Numbered from the stretch's first letter, positions 46,021 to 54,658 are shown. The stretch: 64,000 nt of DNA from CBDAQA01 sp965247815 (GCA_965247815.1 CBDFHW010000026.1:248001-312000), one strand, 5' to 3'. The notes: generated by a model from the letters alone, not told the origin. Program-made: numbers and translations.

Positions 46021-47151
46021 ATGGGTGTGCCGAAAATAATCGCCGGCGCGATGAGTGGGACCAGTGCCGACGGTGTCGACGTTGCCATCGTCCGCATCGA
46101 CGGTCAGGGACTTGACATGTCAGTGCGTCTCCTCGGACGGCATCAATCGGCGTATGCACCGTCGCTTCGGGATGTGATTTTCGGATGCCGAAATACGGGC
46201 ACGATCCGGCTCGATCAACTCGCTAGACTGGGGCAGCAGGTGTCGTCCGCGTACGCCGCCGCGGTAATCACGGCAATCGGGTCGGCCGACATTGCCGCAT
46301 CTACGCTGACTGCGGTTGCCGCGCACGGGCAAACTCTTTTCCACGCGCCGCCGAACACCATTCAGTGGTTCGACCCGGCATTGGTTGCGGCCGAGGTCGG
46401 TTGTGCTGTCGTCAGCGATTTTCGCCGCGCGGACTGTGCCGCAGGCGGGCAGGGCGCGCCTCTGGTCCCGTATGCCGACCAGATTCTTTTCACTGACCCA
46501 CTCAAGCACCGGGTGTTGCTGAACCTCGGTGGAATCGCAAACATCACGTATCTCCCCGCGGCCGGTTCGATCGACACCCTGCTCGCGTTCGACACCGGGC
46601 CGGGAAATTGTGTCAGCGACTTCCTCATGCGGTACATGAACCCCGAGGGCCCCGGCGTCGACACCAACGGTGTCTTGGCGTCGCTCGGGAAAGCCGACGA
46701 GTCGGTTGTGCTCAAGATGCTCTCCGACGATTTCTTCAAACACGCGCCGCCCCGCAGTACTGACGGCCCGGCGATGATCGACCTGTTTACCCGGTCCATC
46801 GAAGACTTCGGCTCGCGGGGGAAGCTGCCGAACAACTTGGCCACGGCTTGCCTGATCACGGCCACGGCGATCGTCCGATCGCTGCGCGATTTTCTGCCCC
46901 ATTTTCCAGACGAATTGATCGCCAGCGGTGGGGGCGTGAACAACCAGGCGATCATGTCTTTTCTCCGCGCTCAAATGCCCGGTGTGGCGATCAAAACCAC
47001 CGACGAACTCGGCGTGCCCGCCGACGCGAAGGAAGCAATCGCCTTCGCACTGCTCGCCGCGGCGACGCTCGACAACGAGCCGAGCAACGTTCCCGCCGCG
47101 ACCGGCGCGCGGCGGCGTGTGGTCCTAGGGAGTATCACCCCGAAACCGTAA
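46021..47151 (+). CDS. anmK: anhydro-N-acetylmuramic acid kinase
   Basis: AnmK phosphorylates and opens 1,6-anhydro-MurNAc from murein turnover to MurNAc-6-phosphate. The 376-residue protein has the GAMSGTSADGVDVA phosphate-binding opening, AAHGQTLFHAPP, the SDFRRADCAAGGQGAPLVPYAD segment with the catalytic Asp, LLNLGGIANIT, FDTGPGN and SGGGVNN. All are signatures of the family. It starts with ATG at 46021 after a TATAAG-type box 20 bp upstream and is followed by murQ after 12 bp, as expected for the pathway. Its presence shows that peptidoglycan is recycled. Confidence 0.96.
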   Translation: MGVPKIIAGAMSGTSADGVDVAIVRIDGQGLDMSVRLLGRHQSAYAPSLRDVIFGCRNTGTIRLDQLARLGQQVSSAYAAAVITAIGSADIAASTLTAVAAHGQTLFHAPPNTIQWFDPALVAAEVGCAVVSDFRRADCAAGGQGAPLVPYADQILFTDPLKHRVLLNLGGIANITYLPAAGSIDTLLAFDTGPGNCVSDFLMRYMNPEGPGVDTNGVLASLGKADESVVLKMLSDDFFKHAPPRSTDGPAMIDLFTRSIEDFGSRGKLPNNLATACLITATAIVRSLRDFLPHFPDELIASGGGVNNQAIMSFLRAQMPGVAIKTTDELGVPADAKEAIAFALLAAATLDNEPSNVPAATGARRRVVLGSITPKP

Positions 47152-47163
47152 GGCCCATCTGTT

Positions 47164-48078
47164 ATGTCGAATCGAGAACACCTGCTGACCGAACTGCGAC
47201 TTCCCGAATCGATCGCGCTGGACACGATGCCGATCGCTGATGCCGTCGCGCTGATGAACCGGCAGGACGCAATCGCGGTCGCCGCCGTGGCGACGCAGCA
47301 AGCGGCGATCTGCCTCGCAGTGGAATTCGTCGTCGCGTCGTTCCAGCAGCAAGGCCGGCTGCTCTACTTCGGCGCGGGCACCAGCGGCCGGCTCGGCGTC
47401 TTGGACGCCAGCGAATGCCCGCCCACGTTTCGCAGCGACCCGCAGAGCGTGCAGGGAATTATTGCCGGGGGTGACTCGGCCATGTTCCGCGCGAAAGAGG
47501 GCGCCGAGGACAGCGCCACCGACGGCGCCGCCGCCGTCGACGCGAAACATGTCATCGGCCGTGACGTGGTGATGGGGATCGCCGCCGGTGGTACCACGCC
47601 GTTCGTGCAAGGCGCGCTGCGCCGGGCTCTGGAACTCGGGGCCAAAACGGTCTTCCTTTCCTGCGTCCAGCCCGTGATCAATGAACCCGCGGTCGATGTC
47701 GTAATTCGACCCCTGACCGGCGCCGAAGTGTTGACCGGATCGACCCGTCTCAAAGCAGGGACCGCGACCAAGTTGGTGCTCAACACGATCACCACGCTGG
47801 CGATGGTTCGACTCGGAAAGTGCTATGAAAATCTCATGGTCGACGTCCGCGCGACCAACAGCAAACTGCAGGATCGCGCGGAACGGATCGTAACCACGCT
47901 GACAGGGGTCTCGACCGAAACCGCAACAGAGCTTTTGAACAAGTCCGAAGGGCACGTAAAATCGGCCGTGGTGATGCACCGCCATCAGTTGGGTCTGAAA
48001 CAGGCGAACGCGTGGCTGGAGACCTGCGCGGGAAGCCTTCGCCTCGCCCTCGACACGCGGCCCGGCAGCATCGATTGA
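47164..48078 (+). CDS. murQ: N-acetylmuramic acid 6-phosphate etherase
   Basis: MurQ removes the lactyl ether from MurNAc-6-phosphate, giving GlcNAc-6-phosphate. The 304-residue protein contains a SIS domain. Motifs are LYFGAGTSGRLGVLDASECPPTF with the catalytic region, GIIAGGDSAMFRAKEGAEDS, MGIAAGGTTPFV, and VLTGSTRLKAGTATKLVLN, followed by the long C-terminal helices. ATG 47164 gives MSNREHLLTELRLP. It forms a two-gene operon with anmK (12 bp gap) and together they handle the cytoplasmic half of MurNAc recycling. Confidence 0.97.
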   Translation: MSNREHLLTELRLPESIALDTMPIADAVALMNRQDAIAVAAVATQQAAICLAVEFVVASFQQQGRLLYFGAGTSGRLGVLDASECPPTFRSDPQSVQGIIAGGDSAMFRAKEGAEDSATDGAAAVDAKHVIGRDVVMGIAAGGTTPFVQGALRRALELGAKTVFLSCVQPVINEPAVDVVIRPLTGAEVLTGSTRLKAGTATKLVLNTITTLAMVRLGKCYENLMVDVRATNSKLQDRAERIVTTLTGVSTETATELLNKSEGHVKSAVVMHRHQLGLKQANAWLETCAGSLRLALDTRPGSID

Positions 48079-48091
48079 CAATCCCCGATCA

Positions 48092-48701
48092 CTATCCGTC
48101 GAACTCGAGTTCGGCGAGGTCGCAATATTCGTTGGCCGGCCCGAGGTACCGGTAGTACCGATAGGCCGCCGCATTGTTCAGTGACTGAACAGTCAGGCGT
48201 GTCGGCGGACGGTTTGGTTGTAAGGGCGAATAAAGTCACGACGCCGCTTGAGAAGTTCGCCGTGTTGCTCGCTTGTATAGACCCACCGATCATCCGGGAT
48301 TCCCACCCGGCCCGAGGGGCGGATTGCGCCTGGGTAACGACTTTGGCGGTCCCGAGATCGAGCCCCACTTAATCACCGGTCGCGTGAGCGGCGTCGTAAA
48401 ACGTTTTAAAGCTCCCGTACAATATCTTCCCGATCTTATTACCAAAGTTGCTGTAAGAAGCCGTCGAGCCGATGACTGTGCGAGTCAGTTTCCCGGCCGT
48501 AATCGTGGCCGTTCCGAAGAGCCGCAGCTGGGCGATATCGCAGTAACCAACGGCGGGGCCGAGGTACCTAACGTACCGAAAGCCTGTGGGATTATTGACG
48601 GCGACGGTACTCAAGATGCCCGCAGCAGGTGCGGCCGACACGGTGAAAAGCGATACCACGCCCGTCGAGCTAACGTTGAAATATGCAATCGACGACGGCA
48701 C
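48092..48701 (-). pseudogene. degraded remnant of a discoidin-like repeat surface protein
   Basis: The minus strand carries the end of one F5/8-type (discoidin-like) repeat, VSSTGVVSLFTVS with FRYVRYLGPAVGYCDIAQLRLFG. A second repeat then begins TRTVIGSTASYSNFGNKIGKI. The second is cut by an in-frame TAA at 48371-48369 in ATGD(stop)VGLDLGTAKVVTQ, and further on a one-base shift near 48192 moves the reading frame to LNNAAAYRYYRYLGPANEYCDLAELEF before TAG at 48092. The 5' end is also lost: a stop codon precedes 48701. I infer a truncated multi-repeat adhesin-like protein. Its intact relatives are common in planctomycetes. Confidence 0.75.
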
Positions 48702-48788
48702 TTATCGATAAACCTGACAAGCTATCGGCAGGCGGGCGCGTGGCAGTTGAGGCTGCTGCAGGTATCCTTCCATCGAAGGTACGACCTC

Positions 48789-50126
48789 ATGGCAAATGCT
48801 GAATCCTCATTCACGTCGATCGCGGCAAAAATTGCCGACCGGTCGGCTGTCGTCGGCGTCGTCGGATTGGGATATGTCGGACTGCCCCTGCTGGCTGCGT
48901 TCCACCGCGCCGGTTTTGCTGTCCTCGGATTCGACAACGATCCTCACAAGATTGAATCGCTGAAGGCGGGGGAAAATTACCTGAAACACCTGGGCGAATC
49001 GCTGGTTGCGGACATGCGTCGGGCAGGGCGATTCGACGCGACCACGGATTTGTCCAGGCTCGGGGAAGCCGACGCGGTGCTGATCTGCGTTCCGACGCCG
49101 CTGGGGAAACACCTTGAGCCCGATCTCAGTTACGTCGAAAAAACCGCGGCGGCGGCGGCGGCGTCGCTGCGGCCGGGGCAAGTGCTCGTCCTGGAATCGA
49201 CGACCTATCCCCGCACGACTCGCGAGGTTGTCCTGCCGAGATTATTGGCGACCGGCAAAACACTTGGTTCGGATTTTTTCCTCGCCTACTCGCCCGAGCG
49301 GGAGGACCCGGGGCGGAAGGATTACAACACGCAGACGATCCCCAAACTCGTGGGCGGGATCGACGCGGCCTCAGGTGAAATCGCCGCGACTTTGTATAGA
49401 ACGGCCATCGAGCAGGTGATTCCGGTCTCGAGCGCGGAAGTCGCGGAGGCGGCGAAAATTTTGGAAAACGTGTATCGAGCGGTCAACATCGCGCTGGTCA
49501 ACGAGATGAAGACCGTGCTGTCGGCGATGGACATCGACGTCTGGGAAGTCATCCGTGCGGCGGCGACCAAGCCGTTCGGATTTCAGGCATTTTATCCCGG
49601 TCCCGGCTTGGGCGGGCACTGCATTCCAATTGACCCGTATTACCTGACGTGGAAGGCGCGTGAGGTGGGGCTCGCGACGCGGTTCATTGAACTGGCCGGG
49701 GAGATCAACCACGCGATGCCCCGGTACGTGGTCGAGAAAACGGTGCTCGCGCTCAACGACCATTGCAAGTCAGTGAAGGGGAGCAAAATCCTCGTGCTCG
49801 GGCTGGCCTATAAGCCGGACGTCGACGACGTCCGCGAGAGCCCCAGCTTCGAGTTGATCGAACTGCTCAGCGAACTGGGGGCCGCGGTGGACTACAACGA
49901 CCCCCACGTCCCGGCGACGCATCGAATGCGAAAATACGGCGACCTTGGCATGAAGAGTGTTCCCCTGACACCGACGAGTGTTGCCGACTACGACTGCGTG
50001 CTGATCGCGACGCATCACAAGGCGTACGACTGGCAGTTCGTGGCCGACCACGCGCGGTTAATCGTCGATACCCGCAACGCGATGCGCGGCGTCTCGGGAC
50101 GGCGAGACCACATTGTCAGCGCGTAG
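48789..50126 (+). CDS. wbpA: UDP-N-acetylglucosamine 6-dehydrogenase-type nucleotide sugar dehydrogenase
   Basis: This is a 445-residue NAD-dependent four-electron dehydrogenase that makes a UDP-uronic acid for polysaccharide synthesis. The N-terminal Rossmann domain has VVGVVGLGYVGLPLL. CVPTPLGKHLEPDLSYV and SPEREDPGRKDYNTQTIPKLVGG are the pattern of the WbpA/UDP-GlcNAc group, not of UDP-glucose dehydrogenases. The catalytic Cys is in GPGLGGHCIPIDPYYLTWKA. The C-terminal domain (LGLAYKPDVDDVRESPS) follows. ATG 48789 begins MANAESSF. The exact epimer of the substrate is uncertain. There is no exopolysaccharide cluster around it, apart from a glycosyltransferase 11 kb away. Confidence 0.88.
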   Translation: MANAESSFTSIAAKIADRSAVVGVVGLGYVGLPLLAAFHRAGFAVLGFDNDPHKIESLKAGENYLKHLGESLVADMRRAGRFDATTDLSRLGEADAVLICVPTPLGKHLEPDLSYVEKTAAAAAASLRPGQVLVLESTTYPRTTREVVLPRLLATGKTLGSDFFLAYSPEREDPGRKDYNTQTIPKLVGGIDAASGEIAATLYRTAIEQVIPVSSAEVAEAAKILENVYRAVNIALVNEMKTVLSAMDIDVWEVIRAAATKPFGFQAFYPGPGLGGHCIPIDPYYLTWKAREVGLATRFIELAGEINHAMPRYVVEKTVLALNDHCKSVKGSKILVLGLAYKPDVDDVRESPSFELIELLSELGAAVDYNDPHVPATHRMRKYGDLGMKSVPLTPTSVADYDCVLIATHHKAYDWQFVADHARLIVDTRNAMRGVSGRRDHIVSA

Positions 50127-50127
50127 T

Positions 50128-50442
50128 CTAGACACGCAGACGGGCGGCGATCGCGGTGAGGGTTTTTTGTAGAAATGCTCGCTCGGCCGCGTCGATCGCC
50201 GGTCGACGCAGACAGGCTTCGATCTGCCGAGTGAGGCGGTCGAAGTAATCGTTCAACCGCGGGATGTCATTAGGCTGACGCCGCTCCGACCCCTCGGCAA
50301 TCTGCTCCCGCCATTTCCGCTCAACGCGCGCAAGTTCGTCCTGAAGGCCGATCAGTTCCATCGGTTCGACGATCGATCGCTCCGCTTCTTTCAACCGTTT
50401 CTCGATGATCTCCACCGAGTGCGCTTTTCGAATCTTCGACAT
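50128..50442 (-). CDS. small helical coiled-coil protein
   Basis: This is a 104-residue charged, helical protein (IIEKRLKEAERSIVEPMELIGLQDELARVERKWREQI), with a coiled-coil pattern over residues 10-55 and a second helical part to the end. No family is recognised and there is no signal peptide. The start ATG 50442 (MSKIRKAHSVEI) was preferred over 50493, which adds unrelated sequence. It is convergent with wbpA, sharing only one base of spacing. Codon use is like that of its neighbours, so it is probably real. Confidence 0.55.
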   Translation of the reverse strand: MSKIRKAHSVEIIEKRLKEAERSIVEPMELIGLQDELARVERKWREQIAEGSERRQPNDIPRLNDYFDRLTRQIEACLRRPAIDAAERAFLQKTLTAIAARLRV

Positions 50443-50844
50443 AACTCTAAAGGTAGCAGGCTGAGAAGACCCGTGGAGCGTTGAAAACGCCAAGGTTGGC
50501 TTGATACGACAGGCAAATGATTCTCATACGGGTCCCAGTTGATTCGTGCGCGCCAAGCCGATCATGGTCTCGCTCAGGAAGAGATTTCGACGAGATTGCA
50601 CATGAGTCATGGAACGCGCGCGATACCCGTTTAGCGGTCGACCCGCAGGGGCACGAGTCGGCGTGATCTCGGGCCGAAAGCGCCCCGTCGGGCAGCCGCT
50701 AAACGGGGCGACTAGATATCGCCGAGCGCACAACATTATTGAAAAATGTGTCACTCGGCGACAAAGCAATGACGATCAACTCCGAAAACAAGAACGTCGA
50801 AAACGTCTCTCCGTGCCCTGCAAACGCTTGAGGTTGGGCCGAAA
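50443..50844. other. intergenic with a REP-like palindrome
   Basis: About 400 bp without a credible gene separate the coiled-coil protein and the small membrane protein, both minus strand. The region holds the long inverted repeat at 50626-50707, described separately. The remainder has only short frames without family signal. Confidence 0.4.
50626..50707. repeat. REP-like palindrome, 12-bp perfect arms
   Basis: The arms CCCGTTTAGCGG (50626-50637) and CCGCTAAACGGG (50696-50707) are exact reverse complements 58 bp apart. Further inside, GACCCGCAGGGG (50640-50651) partly pairs with CCCCGTCGGG (50683-50692), so the whole 82 bp can fold into one long interrupted hairpin. It lies in non-coding DNA and has no T-run, so it is not a terminator. 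Similar CCGCTAAACGGG-ended palindromes occur as dispersed repeats in other planctomycete genomes as far as I recall; this window has one copy only. Confidence 0.7.
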
Positions 50845-51312
50845 TCAAATCTTGTCGAGCCAGACTAACACTGGGAACAAGATGAAGAATGCGGTCACGG
50901 ACACTGCGTTGCACATCGATTTGATTCGGGACGCCCGTGGCGTTTTCGATCCTACAACGACCAGCCAGAGTGCACCGATTGGACCGGAAATAAAAAGCGC
51001 CGGCGCGAAAAGGCCAGCCCAGCAAGCACCGCCTAGCATCCCGATGGCAATCATCAGTGGCGTTGAAAGATAAATCATAACCATATTGTGGTTGTCGAAT
51101 GTTGAGCCGTGAGGGTACGCATAGAGCTCGTAAGTTGTGAAAAGGCCGAGCAAAAAGCCAATCACAAGGCCGCATTTTCCCGCAGAGACAATGGTCCGGT
51201 GATACGCGTACAGCTGAGGATTGTTCGGCCCGTCTCCACAGTGGGCGGCCGGGTTGAGCTTGGAGTAATAGTACGCCACGCGAAACATTCGAATCAGTTT
51301 CAGCGTCTTCAC
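50845..51312 (-). CDS. small membrane protein of unknown function
   Basis: This is a 155-residue protein with three clear membrane segments: about residues 47-63 (CGLVIGFLLGLFTTYEL), 78-118 (two passes, IYLSTPLMIAIGMLGGACWAGLFAPALFISGPIGALWLVVV) and 135-152. No motif is known to me. The GTG at 51312 is preceded by GGGAGG at a good distance, which makes the start convincing. It lies downstream of pnp behind a stem-loop, so it is probably a separate transcript. Confidence 0.65.
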   Translation of the reverse strand: MKTLKLIRMFRVAYYYSKLNPAAHCGDGPNNPQLYAYHRTIVSAGKCGLVIGFLLGLFTTYELYAYPHGSTFDNHNMVMIYLSTPLMIAIGMLGGACWAGLFAPALFISGPIGALWLVVVGSKTPRASRIKSMCNAVSVTAFFILFPVLVWLDKI

Positions 51313-51335
51313 CGGACACCTCCCTAGACATGAAC

Positions 51336-51368
51336 AAAGCCGGCGTCGGTAAACCCGAAGCCGGCTTT
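51336..51368 (-). terminator. hairpin downstream of pnp
   Basis: Nine-base arms (51336-51344 with 51360-51368) pair as AAAGCCGGC/GCCGGCTTT, and the loop can pair further (TCGG with CCGA). It is 45 bp beyond the pnp stop. On the minus strand it is followed by TTTGTTC, a weak T-run, so it is either a modest terminator or an RNA 3'-end stabiliser. Confidence 0.6.
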
Positions 51369-51412
51369 ATAGCCAATTAAATTCGCTGGTAAGTCCTTCA
51401 CCAGCAGAATAA

Positions 51413-53653
51413 TCATCCACGCCGCGGGCCTCGACCACCACCGTCGCGGCGGGGGCCTCGATCGCCACCACGGTCGCCGCCGTGGTCACCACGGTCGTCG
51501 CCGCCGCCCTGGCCGCCGACTGGGTCGGGGTCGGACTCGCCGAGCTCGATCATGGCGGCCTTTCGGCTTAGCTTGATCCGGCCCTGGTCGTCGATCAACA
51601 GCACTTTGACTTTGATCTCCTGGCCCTGCTGGACGATGTTCTCAACGCGGTCGACGTACTTGTCGCTGAGCTCGGACACGTGGCAAAGCCCGTCGGTGTC
51701 CGGGGCGATCTCGACGAACGCGCCGAAGTCCTTGATGCTCACCACGCGGCCGGTGTAGATCTTGCCGATCTTCACCTCGGCGGTCATCGCTTCGATGATG
51801 TCGCGGCACTTCTCGGCGCCGGCTGAATCGGTGCTGGAGATGTAAACGGTGCCGTCGTCTTCGATGTCGACGTTCGCGCCGGTGTCGGCCTGCAGGGCCT
51901 TGATGTTCTTACCACCGGGGCCGATCAGCTTGCCGATCTTCTCGGGGTCGATCTTGACCGTCAGCAGGCGCGGGGCCCACTTGCTGATTTCCTTGCGCGG
52001 CGCGGGCAGCGTCTTTTCCATGATCTCGAGGATCTTCAACCGGGCGGCCTTAGCGCGGTGAAGGGTGTCTCTAACGATCTTGTAATCGATGCCTTCGATC
52101 TTGATGTCGAGCTGGATGGCGGTCACGCCGTCGCGGGTGCCGCAGACCTTAAAGTCCATGTCACCGAAGTGATCTTCCTCACCGATGATGTCGGTGAGCA
52201 GCTCGGTCCGGTCGCCTTCCTTGACCAGGCCGACGCTGATACCGGCGACCGGCTTGGTGATGGGGACGCCGGCGTCCATGAGCGCGAGCGTTCCGCCGCA
52301 ACTGCTGGCCATCGAGCTGGAACCATTGGATTCCAGGATGTCGCTGATAATGCGGACCGTATACGGGAATGCGTCCAGCGGCGGGAGCACGGCGACCAGG
52401 CTCCGCTCGGCGAGTGCGCCGTGACCGATTTCACGCCGGCCCGGCCCGCGGATCGGCCGCACTTCACCCACGCTGTAGCTGGGGAAGTTGTAATGCAGCA
52501 TGAACTTCTGGCTGTATTCGTCGATCAGGCCGTCGACCATCTGTTCATCGCTGCTGGTGCCGAGCGTGACAGTGCACATCGACTGGGTTTCACCGCGGGT
52601 AAACACGGCCGAGCCGTGCACACGGGGGAGTATGCCGACTTCGCAGCTGATCGGGCGGATGTCGTTGAACCCGCGGCCGTCGGGACGGACGCCTTCCAAA
52701 ATCGACATGCGGGTGGCGTGTTCTTCGACCTCGTTGAACACGGCCCGGATCTGCTTGGCTTTGTCCTTTTGGGCGATAATCTCGCTGTAGTGGGCCTTGC
52801 CGTCGGTGACCGGCGGGGCGAGGTCGGCGATCACGTCGGTCAGCACCTTCTTGATCGCTTCCTTACGGTCGGCCTTGCGGGCGGTGCCGGTGATCTCGCG
52901 GATCTTCCCGCTGACTTTTTCGGTGACCGCTTTGACCAAAGCGGCGTCGGGTTGCTTGACGTCCCCGACCTTGGGCTGGCCGCACTTTTTCTGAAGTTCT
53001 TCGATCGCGCCGACGATCTCGATAACGGCCTTGTGGCCGAATTCGATCGCATCCGCGATGTCGTCTTCCAGTACTTCGCGGGCGCCGGTCTCGATCATGT
53101 TCACGGCATTTTTCGTGCCGGCCACGACCAGGTCGAAATCGCTGTATTCCATCTGTTCGATGGTCGGGAACAGGATCAGTTCACCGTTGATCCGACCGAC
53201 GCGGGCGTGGGCGGTCGGCAGGGTGAACGGGATGTCGCTGATCGCCAGACAGGCGCTGGCGGCGACGCCGCTGAACACGTCCGGGTCGTTTTGGTTATCG
53301 AACGCGAGCACGTTCAGATGAATCTGCACTTCGTCGATGAACCCCTTGGGGAACAGCGGGCGGAGCGGGCGGTCGATCAAACGGGCAGTCAGAATTTCCT
53401 TGGTGGTCGGGCGGCCTTCGCGCTTGAGGAATCCACCGGGGAACTTACCGGCCGCGGCGCGGCGTTCACGGTAGTCGACCTGCAACGGGAAAAAGTCGAT
53501 GCCTTCGCGGGGGGCGGCACGGACAACGGCGGCGAAGACGACAGTGTCGCCGTACTGAACGGTAACAGCGCCGTCGGCGAGCTTGGCGTAGGTGCCGGTC
53601 TGAATGGAAAGGGTGCGTCCGCCGATCTGGCGGGTGACATTAATAGCCTGCAT
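51413..53653 (-). CDS. pnp: polynucleotide phosphorylase
   Basis: PNPase degrades RNA from the 3' end with phosphate. The 746-residue protein has two RNase PH domains (first with VDYRERRAAAGKFPGGFLKREGRP; second with GEVRPIRGPGRREIGHGALAER and MDFKVCGTRDGVTAIQLDIKIEG, holding catalytic Asp residues), a linker helix domain, a KH domain (IGKLIGPGGKNIKALQ) and an S1 domain (YTGRVVSIKDFGAFVEI). The tail of about 40 residues is rich in Gly, Asp and Arg (GGDRGPRRDGGG). ATG 53653 has GAGG upstream; the longer frame to 53836 runs into the repeat region. It follows rpsO in the same order as in E. coli. Confidence 0.97.
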   Translation of the reverse strand: MQAINVTRQIGGRTLSIQTGTYAKLADGAVTVQYGDTVVFAAVVRAAPREGIDFFPLQVDYRERRAAAGKFPGGFLKREGRPTTKEILTARLIDRPLRPLFPKGFIDEVQIHLNVLAFDNQNDPDVFSGVAASACLAISDIPFTLPTAHARVGRINGELILFPTIEQMEYSDFDLVVAGTKNAVNMIETGAREVLEDDIADAIEFGHKAVIEIVGAIEELQKKCGQPKVGDVKQPDAALVKAVTEKVSGKIREITGTARKADRKEAIKKVLTDVIADLAPPVTDGKAHYSEIIAQKDKAKQIRAVFNEVEEHATRMSILEGVRPDGRGFNDIRPISCEVGILPRVHGSAVFTRGETQSMCTVTLGTSSDEQMVDGLIDEYSQKFMLHYNFPSYSVGEVRPIRGPGRREIGHGALAERSLVAVLPPLDAFPYTVRIISDILESNGSSSMASSCGGTLALMDAGVPITKPVAGISVGLVKEGDRTELLTDIIGEEDHFGDMDFKVCGTRDGVTAIQLDIKIEGIDYKIVRDTLHRAKAARLKILEIMEKTLPAPRKEISKWAPRLLTVKIDPEKIGKLIGPGGKNIKALQADTGANVDIEDDGTVYISSTDSAGAEKCRDIIEAMTAEVKIGKIYTGRVVSIKDFGAFVEIAPDTDGLCHVSELSDKYVDRVENIVQQGQEIKVKVLLIDDQGRIKLSRKAAMIELGESDPDPVGGQGGGDDRGDHGGDRGGDRGPRRDGGGRGPRRG

Positions 53654-53692
53654 GCAGGATGATCCTCTGGTGGCCCCGCGTTTTGATAATGG

Positions 53693-53910
53693 ACGAGGAT
53701 CGAAGATGGAGGATAGAGGGCCGAGGGGAAATTCGAATGACGAAACTCGAATGACGAATGAAGAACTTGTTTCGATCGACCTCTGATGACGAACGTAGTT
53801 CGGGTTCGACGCCGTCTCGTTTCGGCACTCGGACATTCGTCATTGATTCGTCATTCGAGTTTCGTCATTCGAATTTTCCCGGCCTTCTATCTTCAATCCT
53901 CGATACTCGT
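53693..53910. repeat. inverted pair of a dispersed intergenic repeat
   Basis: Two copies of a roughly 70-bp sequence face each other between pnp and rpsO. The core is a perfect 31-bp inverted repeat (53729-53759 and 53846-53876) built from the unit TTCGTCATTCGAGTTTCG. Flanking parts (53693-53728 and 53877-53910) remain about 80-85 % alike, both reading as CTCGGCCCTCTATCCTCCATC-like strings. The spacer is 86 bp. No transposase is encoded. The repeat gives Phe-Val-Ile-Arg-rich frames when read as protein; these are not genes. Confidence 0.8.
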
Positions 53911-53997
53911 TTCCCGCACCACGCGGGCGGCCGGTTGCATCGCCACTTTCAGGGGTCTGGGGGCCTTGTCGACCAGTGGGGGAGATGAACCGGGGCA

Positions 53998-54031
53998 AAA
54001 CAAAAACGGGACACGCACGAGCGTGTCCCGT
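53998..54031 (-). terminator. intrinsic terminator of rpsO
   Basis: A perfect 11-bp stem (54006-54016 with 54021-54031) with a four-base loop is followed on the minus strand by TTTTTGTTTTG. It lies 10 bp beyond the rpsO stop, so rpsO can end separately from pnp. Confidence 0.9.
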
Positions 54032-54040
54032 CAGGGGTTT

Positions 54041-54307
54041 TCATTTTCGCAGACCCAGTCGGCTGATGATTTGCTGGTACCGGCTTCGGTCTTCACGGGT
54101 CAGATACTTCAGCAGGCTGTTTCGCTTGCTGACCATCTTCAGTAGTCCGCGACGCGACGAATGGTCTTTTTTATGCGTCCGAAGGTGATCGGTCAGTTCC
54201 GTGATTCGTTTGCTCAGGATCGCGATCTGGACTTCCGGTGACCCGGTGTCTTTCTCGTGAATCTTATAACTCGTAACGATCTCTGTCTTTGCTTCCAGCG
54301 TGATCAT
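54041..54307 (-). CDS. rpsO: 30S ribosomal protein S15
   Basis: S15 binds the central domain of 16S rRNA early in small-subunit assembly. The 88-residue protein is complete and canonical: HEKDTGSPEVQIAILSKRITELTDHLRTHKKDHSSRRGLL, then KRNSLLKYLTREDRSRYQQIISRLGLRK. The start is ATG 54307. It lies upstream of pnp in the same direction, as in many bacteria, but with a strong terminator and an inverted repeat between them. Autoregulation through the leader is known in E. coli; I cannot tell whether it applies here. Confidence 0.98.
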   Translation of the reverse strand: MITLEAKTEIVTSYKIHEKDTGSPEVQIAILSKRITELTDHLRTHKKDHSSRRGLLKMVSKRNSLLKYLTREDRSRYQQIISRLGLRK

Positions 54308-54658
54308 ATCTCAAACTCCAAGGACACCAAGCGGCGAGCCGTTCGACGGAACAGCCGGCACAGCCGGTCAGCGACAAATCCGGCACGCACACGCGGGCAA
54401 TCGGAATCGCGAAGGAAAGAATAAGCCGTCCCCAATCCGGAAGCAAGTGCGTCCTTCACTGAGCCGTCCTTTTGCCGCCATCGTCGCACAGCAGCCTGCC
54501 GGCCAACCCCGTCCGAAAGGTTGACATCATTGATCTGTACCCACCGATGCCCAGTCACGCGTCCTGTGGACGCGTCGCAGCACCGATCGACCGCGGCGGC
54601 TGGTTCGTTCGGACTTCCGCATTTCGCATTGAGCGATTTTCTCTATACTCCCCCGACT
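54308..54658. other. divergent intergenic region between rpsO and ychF
   Basis: These 351 bp contain the promoters of the two housekeeping genes. TATACT at 54644-54649 is a good -10 box for ychF. On the minus strand I cannot place the rpsO promoter. A minus-strand frame (54304-54558) covers much of the region and overlaps the rpsO start; I regard it as spurious. Confidence 0.4.
54644..54658 (+). promoter_or_regulatory. -10 box close to the ychF start, possible leaderless transcript
   Basis: TATACT at 54644-54649 ends nine bases before the ATG of ychF. A start site six to eight bases beyond the box would lie within a few bases of the ATG. There is no Shine-Dalgarno sequence (CCCCCGACT precedes the ATG). 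The -35 match is poor, so the case rests on the -10 box and the missing ribosome site. Confidence 0.45.

Noticed and set aside
52058..53662. A 534-codon open frame on the plus strand opposite pnp
   Set aside because: It is the antisense shadow of a high-GC gene with strong third-position bias. It has no family motif, and pnp is certain on the other strand.
54304..54558. An 84-codon minus-strand frame upstream of rpsO
   Set aside because: It overlaps the rpsO start and occupies the divergent promoter region, and its composition is Arg-rich like other shadow frames.
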